The notes beneath the pieces were generated by a model. That model saw nothing but the letters and a program-made list of their open reading frames with translations. It did not search any database and had not been told where the DNA came from. Shown here piece by piece: positions 17,620 to 26,969 of a stretch of 64,000 nt of DNA. The stretch's first letter is position 1, and each line of letters opens with the position of its first letter. Both the position numbers and the translations under genes were made by a program. This DNA is from Candidatus Hydrogenedentota bacterium (GTDB lineage Bacteria; Hydrogenedentota; Hydrogenedentia; Hydrogenedentales; JAEUWI01): assembly GCA_016791475.1 (NCBI GenBank), contig JAEUWI010000023.1, forward strand, positions 42,819 to 106,818, in the 5' to 3' direction.

Positions 17620-18627
17620 ATGAATCGATTGCTTACGCTATTCAGCCTCCTTCTGAGCGCGACCGTGCTCCACGCCTGCGGCGGCAGGGACCCCAACACG
17701 GTCGTGGTCTATACGGCTCTGGACGAGATCTACTCCCGGCCCATCCTTGATGCTTTTGAAGCGGAAACCGGGATTAACGTCGAGGCGGTCTACGACACCG
17801 AGGCCTCCAAGACCACGGGGCTGGTGACGCGCCTCATCTCCGAGGCGACTCGTCCGCGCTGCGATGTCTTCTGGAACAACGAGTGCGCGCAGACCATCCG
17901 CCTGAAGGAGAAGGGCGTCCTGGAAGCATTCACCCCCGAGGCGGCCGCCGCCATCCCGGCGCAATACAAGGATCCCGAGGGCTACTGGACCGGATTCGCG
18001 GCCCGGGCCCGCGTCATCATCTACAACACCGACCATGTGGCCATGCCACCCGCCTCGATCCACGATTTGATCCGTCCGGAAAGCCGGGGCAAGGGCTGCA
18101 TCGCCCTGCCGCTCTTTGGCACCACCGCCACCCACGCCGCCGCGCTTTATGCCCTGTGGGGCCCGGAGAAAGCGTTCGACTTCTTCAAGAAACTGAAAGA
18201 AAACGAAATTGCTATCCTTGCCAGCAATGGCGAAGTGCGCGACCGCGTGGCCCGGGGCGAGTACGCCTTTGGTTTCACAGACACGGACGATGCCAACGGC
18301 GGCATCGAGGATGGCCTCCCGGTCCAGTGGCTGCTCCCCGATCAGAAGGATCTGGGCACCCTTCTTATCCCCAACACCGTGTCGCTGATCAAAGGCGCGC
18401 CCAATGGGGAAGGCGGGAAACGGCTCATCGAGTATCTGCTGAGTCCAGCCGTGGAGCAGCGCCTCGCCGAGGGCCGTTCCATCCAGATTCCCTTGAACCC
18501 GGCCGTGAAGGCGCCCGAAAAATTGCCCGCGATTGCGGACATCAAGGTCATGGACGTGAGCTACGCCGCCACCGCCGCACAGATGGAGACGGCGGCCACC
18601 CAACTCAGGGAACTCCTCCTTCGGTGA
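17620..18627 (+). CDS. iron(III)-type ABC transporter substrate-binding lipoprotein
   Basis: A 335-aa protein with a lipoprotein signal peptide (lipobox LHAC, lipidated Cys20). The mature part begins TVVVYTALDEIYSRPILDAF, the start of FbpA/AfuA-like binding proteins. It continues with DVFWNNECAQTIRLKEKGVL and a C-terminal IPLNPAV block. It should capture an oxyanion-coordinated metal or similar small solute at the cell surface and hand it to the permease, whose GTG start overlaps its stop in GTGA. ATG 17620 was chosen over 17593 because it gives a proper signal peptide. The ligand is inferred from family only. Confidence 0.9.
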   Translation: MNRLLTLFSLLLSATVLHACGGRDPNTVVVYTALDEIYSRPILDAFEAETGINVEAVYDTEASKTTGLVTRLISEATRPRCDVFWNNECAQTIRLKEKGVLEAFTPEAAAAIPAQYKDPEGYWTGFAARARVIIYNTDHVAMPPASIHDLIRPESRGKGCIALPLFGTTATHAAALYALWGPEKAFDFFKKLKENEIAILASNGEVRDRVARGEYAFGFTDTDDANGGIEDGLPVQWLLPDQKDLGTLLIPNTVSLIKGAPNGEGGKRLIEYLLSPAVEQRLAEGRSIQIPLNPAVKAPEKLPAIADIKVMDVSYAATAAQMETAATQLRELLLR

Positions 18628-20246
18628 AGCCGCCACCGCGCTGGCTCTATCGTTTCGGCGTCCTGTGCGTCTATGGACTCTGCGCCGCGCCACTCCTGGC
18701 GATGGCCCTGCCCCTCCTGCTGTCGCCCTTCGATTCGACCCGCGATCTTTTCGACCTGCTGAGTTCAGGACGCCTTTGGACACTCTGGGCGCGCACCTGC
18801 GGCACGGCACTGGTCACTGCCCTTGTTGCCACCGCCATCGGCGCGCCTCTGGGCCTCCTGCTGGATCAACCGGGTTTCCGCGAACGAGCATGGTTGCGAC
18901 TGCTCCTCACCACCCCTCTCCTGCTGCCGCCCCACGTGCTGGCCGTGGCCTGGGTCGATCTGCTGGGACAGCAGGGCATCGTGAACGGCCTCTTTGCCCG
19001 ATGGAGTCTGCCGCCACATCCGTTCCCCCTCTATTCCGCCGCAGGCGTGGCGCTCGTGCAGGCGTTGAGCCTCTATCCAATCCCTCTGTGGTGCCTGTGG
19101 AACGCCGCGCGCCAGATCGACCCCGCCCTTCCGGAAGCCGCCCGTAACCTGGGCGCGCGGCCCTTTGCGCGTCTCGGCCTCCTGTTTCCCCTGGTGCTTC
19201 CGGCCCTCTTGTCCGGCGCCCTCCTGGTCTTTGTTCTCTCCCTGCTAAGCTTTTCCATTCCGTCCCTCTTGCAGACCCCCGTGTTCACCGTGGAGATCTT
19301 CACCAGCTTCAACAGCTTCCTGGACCAACGCCAGGCGTCGCTCAGCGCCGTACCTCTCTGCCTCACGGGCGTGGCCGCCCTGTACCTCGCCATGCGCTTC
19401 AATAGGACCGGGCCGCCCGCGTCGGCACCGCGCCAAATCCGCCGTAATTGCTTTCATACGCAGGCGGCGGTATGGGGCTGGGCACCAGCGGTATTGGTTG
19501 TGCTCCTGGCCATCGGGCTTCCACTGGCGGCCCTGGCCTCGCGTTGCATGCCGCCGGCAACGCTCCTGGCCGCGTGGCACACCGGCGCGGGCGAGATCGG
19601 CACCAGCCTGCTCGTGGCCACGGTCGGTGCGACGCTCATGATCGCCCTCGCCCTGCCCCTGGCCTGGGCAACGCCGACGCACCGGGGGCGTCTCATACTT
19701 CTGCCCTGCGCAATGGCCTGGCTCGCCTCCGGCCCCGTCTTCGGTGTCGGACTCATCCAGGTATGGAACCACCCCGGCCCCCTCGGCTGGGTCTACGACC
19801 ATTTTCCCATCCTCCTGCTCGCGGCAGTCGGCCGCAACATGCTTTTTGCCTGGCTCGGGTGCCGCCTTGCCGTCACCTGGCTGCCGGGCGAAGCCACGGA
19901 AGCTTCACGCAACCTTGGCGCTTCCCCACGGTATACCTTCCATGCTGTTGTATTGCCGCAGTTGCGGCGCCCCCTGCTGGCGATCTGGGCATGCCTCGCC
20001 ATTCTCATCATGGGCGAAGTGGAAACCTCCGTGCTCGTTGCCCCGCCCGGCTGGGTTCCCGTCTCCCTGCGCATCTTTACACTCATGCACTACGGCCCTG
20101 CGGCGTCCGTATCGGCGCTGGCCCTCCTCCAGGCCCTGGCCACCGCGGGCCTGCTCGCGGTCGCTGGATTTTACGCGGGGGGTGCGGATTTTACTCGCCC
20201 GACAAAAGCCGGTATCATAGTTCGGGTGGAAACCAAATTCGTGTAA
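18624..20246 (+). CDS. iron(III)-type ABC transporter permease (FbpB-like, fused)
   Basis: A 540-aa membrane protein with two copies of the binding-protein-dependent transport inner-membrane domain. Each copy has an EAA-like loop (LPEAARNLGARPFARLGLLF in the first, ATEASRNLGASPRYTFHAVV in the second). This twelve-helix arrangement is typical of FbpB permeases. The GTG start at 18624 overlaps the binding-protein stop. No ATP-binding subunit follows; the next gene is unrelated, so the ATPase must be encoded elsewhere or shared. Confidence 0.9.
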   Translation: MKPPPRWLYRFGVLCVYGLCAAPLLAMALPLLLSPFDSTRDLFDLLSSGRLWTLWARTCGTALVTALVATAIGAPLGLLLDQPGFRERAWLRLLLTTPLLLPPHVLAVAWVDLLGQQGIVNGLFARWSLPPHPFPLYSAAGVALVQALSLYPIPLWCLWNAARQIDPALPEAARNLGARPFARLGLLFPLVLPALLSGALLVFVLSLLSFSIPSLLQTPVFTVEIFTSFNSFLDQRQASLSAVPLCLTGVAALYLAMRFNRTGPPASAPRQIRRNCFHTQAAVWGWAPAVLVVLLAIGLPLAALASRCMPPATLLAAWHTGAGEIGTSLLVATVGATLMIALALPLAWATPTHRGRLILLPCAMAWLASGPVFGVGLIQVWNHPGPLGWVYDHFPILLLAAVGRNMLFAWLGCRLAVTWLPGEATEASRNLGASPRYTFHAVVLPQLRRPLLAIWACLAILIMGEVETSVLVAPPGWVPVSLRIFTLMHYGPAASVSALALLQALATAGLLAVAGFYAGGADFTRPTKAGIIVRVETKFV

Positions 20247-20394
20247 GACCTTACATGACGATGGCGTCGCGAGGCACTGCGCACGAAGCGCGCTCTTTCC
20301 GTGGCGATGGAGAATGATTCGTTGGGACTTTCGGCCCTCGGCCCAGGCTTGCTTGCACGATCCCCGCGCTCGGCGCGCCGGGAAAGGCAGTGCC

Positions 20395-23034
20395 ATGCGT
20401 GACGAGGACGACTTCGAAGGCGGACACATCGATACGCCCTTCCCCGACAGCGAAGTCCAGCGAAATCGGCGCCGTCCTTCCGATCCCATCGACACGCCCT
20501 ATCCCGCCGATGGTTTCGCCAGCCGGCCCCAGCCGGTGCACAGCCCCGAGCCGCGCTTCTGGCGCCTTCGGCAGCGGGCAAACCCCTATTTCATGGGCCG
20601 GGAAAACCTGCTGACGACGTTGCACAACACCTTTCAGAAGCACCCGATCGTTCATCTCCTCGGCCCCCTCGGTTCCGGCACCACGCAGACCGCCCTGGCC
20701 TACGCGTTCCGGGCGCGCGCCAACTTCGACGGGGCCTTCTGGATCGACGCTAAGGACCCCACCCTGGCCCGGCTCGATCTGGTCCGTGCCGGTCGCGGTC
20801 TCGACGGAAAATGGGACGATGACGCGCCCATAAACGATCAGCTCGCCGCGATCAAGCACTGGATGGGCACCCACCTCCGGTGGCTCCTGATCTGTGACGG
20901 GGCGGAAGCGCTCGAACCCATCCTCGAACTCATTCCGGCCCAGCCCAATGGTCGAATCCTGATTACCGGGCAAAAATCGCTGAACGATGACCGCGTGGCC
21001 GTCCTGGAGCATCCCTCCTTTCCCCACCCCGCCGCATGTCTGTTCCTGGCCCATCGGAGCCAGCAGCAGCGCGACGAGCACGCCTCGGCCCTCGTGCGCT
21101 TCTTCGGCCACGCGACTCTCCCGGTCTTTCTCGCGGGGGCCTACTGCCACGTCACCGCCACCCCGCTCCAGGAATACCAGCGCCGGGTCGAGGTGGCCCT
21201 TGCCAAGCATGATCCCCCCCAGTCGGGCGCCACGCTGGCCTACGGAACCCTCGCCGCGGTCGAGCAGTCGCTATTACTGCTGTCGGAGCGCGACCCTTCC
21301 GCCCTGGAAATGATGGCCCTGTGCGCCTACATGGACTCGGAAGATATTGCCCTGGCCATGCTGTGCGATGGCGCTCCCTTCCTGCCCAGGCGACTCGGTG
21401 GTTGCGTGTCCAACCCCGACCAACTGAACGCCACGCTCACGCTCCTGCACAAGCTCGGCCTGGTTCAGTTTGAACAAAACAGCATCACGGTACACCCTTG
21501 CATTCAGACCGCTACCCGTTATCTGCTTGGACGCGAGCAGGAATTCGCCTGGTTGATGACCGCGCTGCGTGTCGTCCGCGAGGCCTTCCCCGTGGAAAGC
21601 CGCTACCACCAGCCGATCCCCGCCTGCTCGAATCTCGTCCGACATGCCCGAACGGTCACCTTGCGCAGCGAGCACGCCAACCAGCTCCGCGAGGGAACGG
21701 GCCTGCTGTTGAACCATACGGGCCTCTACCTCCACGCCTGCAAAGAGCACGCCGCGGCGCGCGATTGTTTCGAACGCTCGATTCGCTGCGCCGAGACCCT
21801 CTATGGCCCCGTGCATCCGACCATCGCCGCCCGGGCCAACAGCCTGGGCGTTATTCTGCAGGATCTCGGCAGCTACGAAGAAGCCCGGGCCTGTTATGAA
21901 CGGGCCTTTCACGTCTGCGAGGCGGTCTATGGCCCCGCGCGCGATGCCGCCCTGGGCCCGGCCCACCGCAGCATGCTCACCATGCCCAGCCGCAACCTGT
22001 GTCAGGTGCTTGAGCTCATGGGCGATGTGCGCCGCGCGAAACTGGCCTACCAGCACGCCATCAAGGTATTCATGGAGGTCTATTGCTGGAATCACTCCCT
22101 CGTCGCGGAGAGCATGAACGGCCTGGGGCAGTTGTTCTTCAAGGAGAAGGACTACGTCACCGCGCGCCAGTACTTTCAAAAGGCGATCCAGGCGGAGGAA
22201 CATGCGGAGCAGCCGGAGCCGGGCAATCTCGGCAAGTTCACACGCAACCTCGCCCAGTGCCTGCTGGAGCAGAATGACATCCTGAACGCCCGGGACCTCT
22301 ACGAGCATGCGCTTCACATTGACCGGGATGACTACGGCCCCATCCACCGCCATGTGGCCGCGGACCTCGTCGGCATGGGCAAGTCGAGCCGCGCACTCAG
22401 CCGATTTGCCGACGCGCAGAAGTGCTTCGATGAAGCCCTGAACCTGTACAAGGCCCTCACCAGCCAGGCGACCCGTGAAAAGGCCGCCGTGTGGCGACAC
22501 AAGGGTCGGGCCTTCATGGACGACCATGACTTCGAGAAAGCGGTCTTCTGCCTGAACGAAGCCCTCGTGACGACTCGCCTGGCCGAAGGGGCGGATTCGC
22601 CCGCGTTGGGGCCGGACTATATCTATCTGGGCCGGGCCCTGGCGCGACTCGGCCAGCTCGCCGAGGCGGAAGAAGCCATGGCCGAGGCGCTGAAGCTCCA
22701 CGAGCGCACGCCGTGGATGGACGACGATGCGCTGATCAGCCTGTATTCTCGGGTTGGAAAGATCGCGAAGGAATTGAAGGCCCTGGAGCGGGCCACGGAC
22801 TACCTCCGCGCCGCAATGGCGCTGAACGAGGCGCGCTACGGGCGGGAACACGAGCAGGTCGCCGCGGATGCCTTCGGCCTGGGCAATCTCTACCTGGCCA
22901 TGAAGGATCACGAGTCCGCGCTGGACTACTTTCAGGCCGCTCGCGACATCTACGCCGAAACCCGCGGCCCGGATGATCCCAAAACCCTGCGCGCCGCCCA
23001 GCGGATTGAAGCGCTGGAGCACGCTCGGTACTGA
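20395..23034 (+). CDS. STAND/NB-ARC-like protein with tetratricopeptide repeats
   Basis: An 879-aa cytoplasmic protein. The first 60 residues are charged and contain a tandem IDTPFP/IDTPYP motif. A nucleotide-binding module begins at FMGREN (66-71), with P-loop-like GPLGSGTT (90-97) and Walker B-like WLLICDG. The invariant P-loop lysine is replaced by threonine, so ATP binding or hydrolysis may be altered. From about residue 440 to the end there are many TPRs (for example YEEARACYERAFHVCEAVYG, kinesin-light-chain type). STAND proteins act as sensory switches. ATG 20395 was chosen over 20314 for its nearby AAGG. It converges with the kinase gene, 12 bases apart. Confidence 0.85.
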   Translation: MRDEDDFEGGHIDTPFPDSEVQRNRRRPSDPIDTPYPADGFASRPQPVHSPEPRFWRLRQRANPYFMGRENLLTTLHNTFQKHPIVHLLGPLGSGTTQTALAYAFRARANFDGAFWIDAKDPTLARLDLVRAGRGLDGKWDDDAPINDQLAAIKHWMGTHLRWLLICDGAEALEPILELIPAQPNGRILITGQKSLNDDRVAVLEHPSFPHPAACLFLAHRSQQQRDEHASALVRFFGHATLPVFLAGAYCHVTATPLQEYQRRVEVALAKHDPPQSGATLAYGTLAAVEQSLLLLSERDPSALEMMALCAYMDSEDIALAMLCDGAPFLPRRLGGCVSNPDQLNATLTLLHKLGLVQFEQNSITVHPCIQTATRYLLGREQEFAWLMTALRVVREAFPVESRYHQPIPACSNLVRHARTVTLRSEHANQLREGTGLLLNHTGLYLHACKEHAAARDCFERSIRCAETLYGPVHPTIAARANSLGVILQDLGSYEEARACYERAFHVCEAVYGPARDAALGPAHRSMLTMPSRNLCQVLELMGDVRRAKLAYQHAIKVFMEVYCWNHSLVAESMNGLGQLFFKEKDYVTARQYFQKAIQAEEHAEQPEPGNLGKFTRNLAQCLLEQNDILNARDLYEHALHIDRDDYGPIHRHVAADLVGMGKSSRALSRFADAQKCFDEALNLYKALTSQATREKAAVWRHKGRAFMDDHDFEKAVFCLNEALVTTRLAEGADSPALGPDYIYLGRALARLGQLAEAEEAMAEALKLHERTPWMDDDALISLYSRVGKIAKELKALERATDYLRAAMALNEARYGREHEQVAADAFGLGNLYLAMKDHESALDYFQAARDIYAETRGPDDPKTLRAAQRIEALEHARY

Positions 23035-23046
23035 CGCCGGAAGCCT

Positions 23047-25485
23047 TCAGACCTCCACTTCGGGAATCTCCGATCGCTTCATGAAATCGCGGCAGATTAC
23101 GAAGGGCGCGATGAGCGGCGCTTCGTCCAGATGGACCTGCCAGCATTTGAGCACACCCGCTTCATCGCCGGTCAGGCAATAACGACCGTCCTGGCTCAGC
23201 GAAACCGGAGCCGTCCCCTGCAGGCTTCGAATGCACTGACCCGTTTTCATGTCCCACATCTTCAAGGTGCCCTGGGCCGAGGCCGACAGGATGTAACGAT
23301 TCATCTGGTCGATGCAGACGCCATGCACGTCGGTCTTGTGGCCCCGCAGGGTGTGGATGATCTCGCCCCGGCCCAGATTCCACACGCGGATATTGCGCCC
23401 GCTCGTAGTAACGACATAGGGGCGGGTATGGCTCACCGCCATGGAGACGACGGGGCCTTTGTTCTGGGTGTATCGCTTTAAAAGTCGCCCGTCTCGAATA
23501 TCCCACACCGCGAGATTGCCCGACTCATGGCCCGAGATGGCGTAGGCACCGTTGGAACTTACCGCCAGGCTGAACACGGGCGAGTCTTGGGTGTGCCACG
23601 TGTGCACGCAGGCCCCGGTGGCCAGATCCCAATGGCGAACGGTGCCATCCTGTCCACCCGAGATAAGCACGCGCATCTCGTCGCAGAGATCGAGGCTCAG
23701 CACGGGCCCCTCGTGTCCTTCGAGTACACGCAATCCTTCGCCCCGGGCCAGATCCCATTGGCGGATCGTTCCGTCCGCGCCGGCGGAAAAGGCAATCGTC
23801 TCGGCGCGGCGCACCGCGAAGGCGTTGACCGCCCCCGTGTGCCCTTCCAGGGTCCTGAGCAGCCGGTGCTCGTGGCGCTCCCAGTAACGAATCCTGCCCG
23901 CCAGGCAACCCGATAGAAAATGGCTGCCATCGTTGGAAAGATGGACCGCGGTGAGCGCCGTCGAATGGGCGAGGAGTTCCCAGATCTTTTTTTTGTCCTT
24001 GGGCATGCGCTCGTGGGATACGGCTATGCCAAAAGCCACTTCGCGGCTCCGCTTGTCCGCAGGGCTGAGATTGTCCAGGACCGTGCAGGCCGCCGCCGCG
24101 TCGCCCCGCTCCACCAGCACGCGGGCCAGCAGGTAGGGCGGCATCCAGTGGCCCTCGTGGAGGGCGCAGAGGCGATACAACTTCGCGACGACTTCGTTGT
24201 CGGAAATCTTGCCGACGCGCCACTGGTGCAGCGCCAGATTGTAGCGCGCCTCGATGTGATTGGGGTCCGCGCCGCGGATTTCAGTCCACAGGGCCTCGGC
24301 TTCATAGGCCTGACCCAGGTCCGCCAGCGAAACGGCCCGATTGTTCATCAGATCGAAGCTGTGCACTTCCAGGTCATGGCTGGATCGATGATAGACCCGC
24401 CCGATCTCTTTGCGGTACACCTCCTCGATCAGCCGCGCCAGCCCGAGCATCCCGTCCGGACGTGCGGACGGCTCCACCTCGAAGCACTGCTCGAGCACCG
24501 GCACCAGCGACTTTGGGATGCGCGGCACCTCCGGATAGCGCGCGCCATACTGGAGCAGCGTCTTCATCGTGGAGCGCGCCTCCTGGCCGTCGTGCCAGAA
24601 AACTTCTCCGCTGAACATCTCCAGGATGGCGAGCCCCAGACTCCACACATCGCTCTGGGCCGTCACTTCGTTAAGGCGCTTATAATCGGGCGAACTGTAT
24701 ACGGGCGTCCCGCCCAGGGGCCCCCAGCGAATCAGTTTCCCCGGGCTGCTCGAACCGGGGTCCCGCTCCGCCACACCCACCCGCGCCAGGCCGAAATCCG
24801 TCACCTTGACCTCGCCCGTCTTCGCCACCAGAATATTCTTCGGTTTCACGTCCTGGTGGACCACCCCGTTGACATGGGCGTGGTTCAAGCCCTTGCACAC
24901 CTGGATGATAATGTCGAACATCCGGTGCAGCTTTTCTTCCAGCGATCCCCGGTAGAGGCTCTTGTCCCGGATCATGTTCCCCAGATCCGGGCCGTCCACA
25001 TACTCCACAAACACCCGGGGAATATCGCCGAGGCGACGCACGCAATAGCATATGACGGTATTCGGGTGGGGCGGCAGATTCACCCAGGTCTCGCACTCGT
25101 GCTCAAAAGTCGCCACCCAGCCCCGCTCCTCCACCAGCCGCTCCTTTGGACTCTTCACGGCAACATCAATGCCCCAGCCGCGATGGTGGACCCGGTGAAC
25201 CACCCCCATGCCTCCGCGCCCCAGCTCATCGCGCACGTCGTAGAGCTCCATGAGCAGATCGCCCTTCTCCCACTTAAACGGGATGGAGGCGGCGTCGTAG
25301 TGATGGAATTCCTTCTTGTCCTCGGGGTGCACCGGCGGCGTGACGCTGTTGATGGTCACATAAATGGGAAATTCGCAGACGGTACAACGGCACATACGAC
25401 CGAAATGCCGCTTACGCACACGCATCACGTTGCCACACTTACATGTGACACTGTACCGCTCAATTGTGGAACGTTTTGTCGCCAC
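23047..25485 (-). CDS. Ser/Thr protein kinase with N-terminal zinc ribbon and C-terminal WD40 propeller
   Basis: An 812-aa protein. Residues 15-37 hold paired cysteines (CKC...CRCTVC) suggesting a zinc ribbon. The kinase domain has a glycine loop LGRGGMG (88-94), VAVK with Lys111, HQDVKPKN (catalytic Asp212, Gln where most kinases have Arg) and DFG at 230-232. A helical TPR-like segment follows near residues 370-480. From about residue 515 there are roughly seven WD40 repeats (for example GGQDGTVRHWDLATG). No membrane segment is evident. Kinase-WD40 fusions are common in Planctomycetes-like bacteria and act as signalling scaffolds. The target is unknown; the convergent STAND/TPR gene is a candidate partner only by position. 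Confidence 0.92.
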   Translation of the reverse strand: MATKRSTIERYSVTCKCGNVMRVRKRHFGRMCRCTVCEFPIYVTINSVTPPVHPEDKKEFHHYDAASIPFKWEKGDLLMELYDVRDELGRGGMGVVHRVHHRGWGIDVAVKSPKERLVEERGWVATFEHECETWVNLPPHPNTVICYCVRRLGDIPRVFVEYVDGPDLGNMIRDKSLYRGSLEEKLHRMFDIIIQVCKGLNHAHVNGVVHQDVKPKNILVAKTGEVKVTDFGLARVGVAERDPGSSSPGKLIRWGPLGGTPVYSSPDYKRLNEVTAQSDVWSLGLAILEMFSGEVFWHDGQEARSTMKTLLQYGARYPEVPRIPKSLVPVLEQCFEVEPSARPDGMLGLARLIEEVYRKEIGRVYHRSSHDLEVHSFDLMNNRAVSLADLGQAYEAEALWTEIRGADPNHIEARYNLALHQWRVGKISDNEVVAKLYRLCALHEGHWMPPYLLARVLVERGDAAAACTVLDNLSPADKRSREVAFGIAVSHERMPKDKKKIWELLAHSTALTAVHLSNDGSHFLSGCLAGRIRYWERHEHRLLRTLEGHTGAVNAFAVRRAETIAFSAGADGTIRQWDLARGEGLRVLEGHEGPVLSLDLCDEMRVLISGGQDGTVRHWDLATGACVHTWHTQDSPVFSLAVSSNGAYAISGHESGNLAVWDIRDGRLLKRYTQNKGPVVSMAVSHTRPYVVTTSGRNIRVWNLGRGEIIHTLRGHKTDVHGVCIDQMNRYILSASAQGTLKMWDMKTGQCIRSLQGTAPVSLSQDGRYCLTGDEAGVLKCWQVHLDEAPLIAPFVICRDFMKRSEIPEVEV

Positions 25486-25609
25486 TGCTTCGCCCCGTAC
25501 CCCCTAGGTCCGAGCATTCCCGGAACAGGAGGTCGTTCTTGGGTACCGGCTCGGCAAGCACACCGCTCCGGCAAGACCTTGGACTGTCAAGGCCCCTCCT
25601 CCATCAATA

Positions 25610-26824
25610 TCATACCATTATGGCCCCCTTTTGCACCACACTTGTTCGCACAATTATCAGGTACGTTACGATCCGGTTCGCGCAGAGTAAAAACAGGGCG
25701 ATTCGAAGCCCGAGCTCGTCCAGGGTACCCGAAAGAACCAGCAACAGTACCATCATCAGCACCCGCCCAATCGCCAGGGGCACCTCGCTCGCGCACATGT
25801 ACTCAATCCGCTCGGCCGGATCGCGGACACTGCCATCGATGATGTCGAGACGAATGCTGGAGTAGGGAATCATGTAAAGCGGTTCCGCGATGGAACGGAT
25901 GAAGCCAAAGAGTATGAGCGAGGGAACGCTGATTTCCCAGCCGATTATGGCTCCGGCGCCCACCAGTGAAACGGTGCCCCAGAACATGTAGGCCCTGCGG
26001 GTATCCCGCCGCACGCGGCGCCCGGCATAGAAGGAGACGGCAATGCCCGCCAGGTACTGGAAGGAGGTAAAGGCGCCCACCGTGGCCGCGTTCCCCGTCT
26101 TCATATACATGGCCAGGCCGAGCAGGATGTAGAAGATATGAAAGGATCCCGCCTGGGTCACGGAGGCCCACATGACCAGTCGCCAGTCCCGCTGCTCCCG
26201 CCCGGGAAAGAGCGCCCGGGCCAGGTGGAAGGGGCGGCACTGGCTGTCGGTCGGCACCCAGGCGCTTGCGACGACGCTGCACAGGTAGAGGCCCACCGCC
26301 GTGGCAAAGAGCACGTAGTAGCCGCGCTCCTCGCCGGGAACCAGGTAGAGAATCAAAGCGCTCAGCGCCGGAGCGGCAAAGCGCGACGCGCCGGTCACGG
26401 CGTTGAGCCATCCGAAGAAGTAGTCGCGCTGGGCGGCATTGACCACGTCGTAGTTGAAGGTGTTGTTCCCGGCCCAGAAAAGCCCCCAGGCGACCCCGAG
26501 CACGCAGCCGAGGGCCACGGCGTGGTTGGCGGCGTCCTGTTGAAGGTAGAGAAGGAGGCCATAGTAGATGGCGTGAAACGCCACGCCAAATCGAAAGACG
26601 TGGAGGCGGTCGAAGCGCTGGGCGTACCATCCTGAGAGCAGGTACACCACGGGGGTGACAAAGTACAGGGCGAGGTAGTGGTAACAGACGACTTCGAAAC
26701 GCAGGCTGTGAATATAGAAATAGACGCCGACGAATACGCTGCAGAGCGCGTCCGCGACGTTGTACAGGATATTGAGCAGCAGGACGACCCGGGCGTGTTT
26801 TGCCAGGCTGTGGGATGAGGGCAC
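25610..26824 (-). CDS. major facilitator superfamily transporter
   Basis: A 404-aa protein with about twelve hydrophobic segments. A loop between helices 2 and 3 reads SGWYAQRFDRLHVFRFG, the MFS motif A region. The cytoplasmic centre (residues 195-220) is charged. The substrate is not recognisable; it resembles the YqgE-like MFS group only loosely. It is transcribed on the same strand as the chemosensory cluster, 145 bases beyond the cheR stop, and is probably a separate unit. Confidence 0.85.
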   Translation of the reverse strand: MPSSHSLAKHARVVLLLNILYNVADALCSVFVGVYFYIHSLRFEVVCYHYLALYFVTPVVYLLSGWYAQRFDRLHVFRFGVAFHAIYYGLLLYLQQDAANHAVALGCVLGVAWGLFWAGNNTFNYDVVNAAQRDYFFGWLNAVTGASRFAAPALSALILYLVPGEERGYYVLFATAVGLYLCSVVASAWVPTDSQCRPFHLARALFPGREQRDWRLVMWASVTQAGSFHIFYILLGLAMYMKTGNAATVGAFTSFQYLAGIAVSFYAGRRVRRDTRRAYMFWGTVSLVGAGAIIGWEISVPSLILFGFIRSIAEPLYMIPYSSIRLDIIDGSVRDPAERIEYMCASEVPLAIGRVLMMVLLLVLSGTLDELGLRIALFLLCANRIVTYLIIVRTSVVQKGAIMV

Positions 26825-26969
26825 GAGGTGAAGCTCCGAGCAGGGACCGGGGACCAGCGCGTCGGTTTGGAGCGCGCGATTGGCCCGAATTATTGATAAG
26901 CCCGAGCTTCAATAACAAGTACGCGGCGCCCCCGGGCCGGAGGAATCGCGTGAGCCACGCGATCGCCGA

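Noticed and set aside
23920..25842. 640-codon open frame on the plus strand
   Set aside because: Antisense to the kinase-WD40 gene, with no domain and shadow-type composition.
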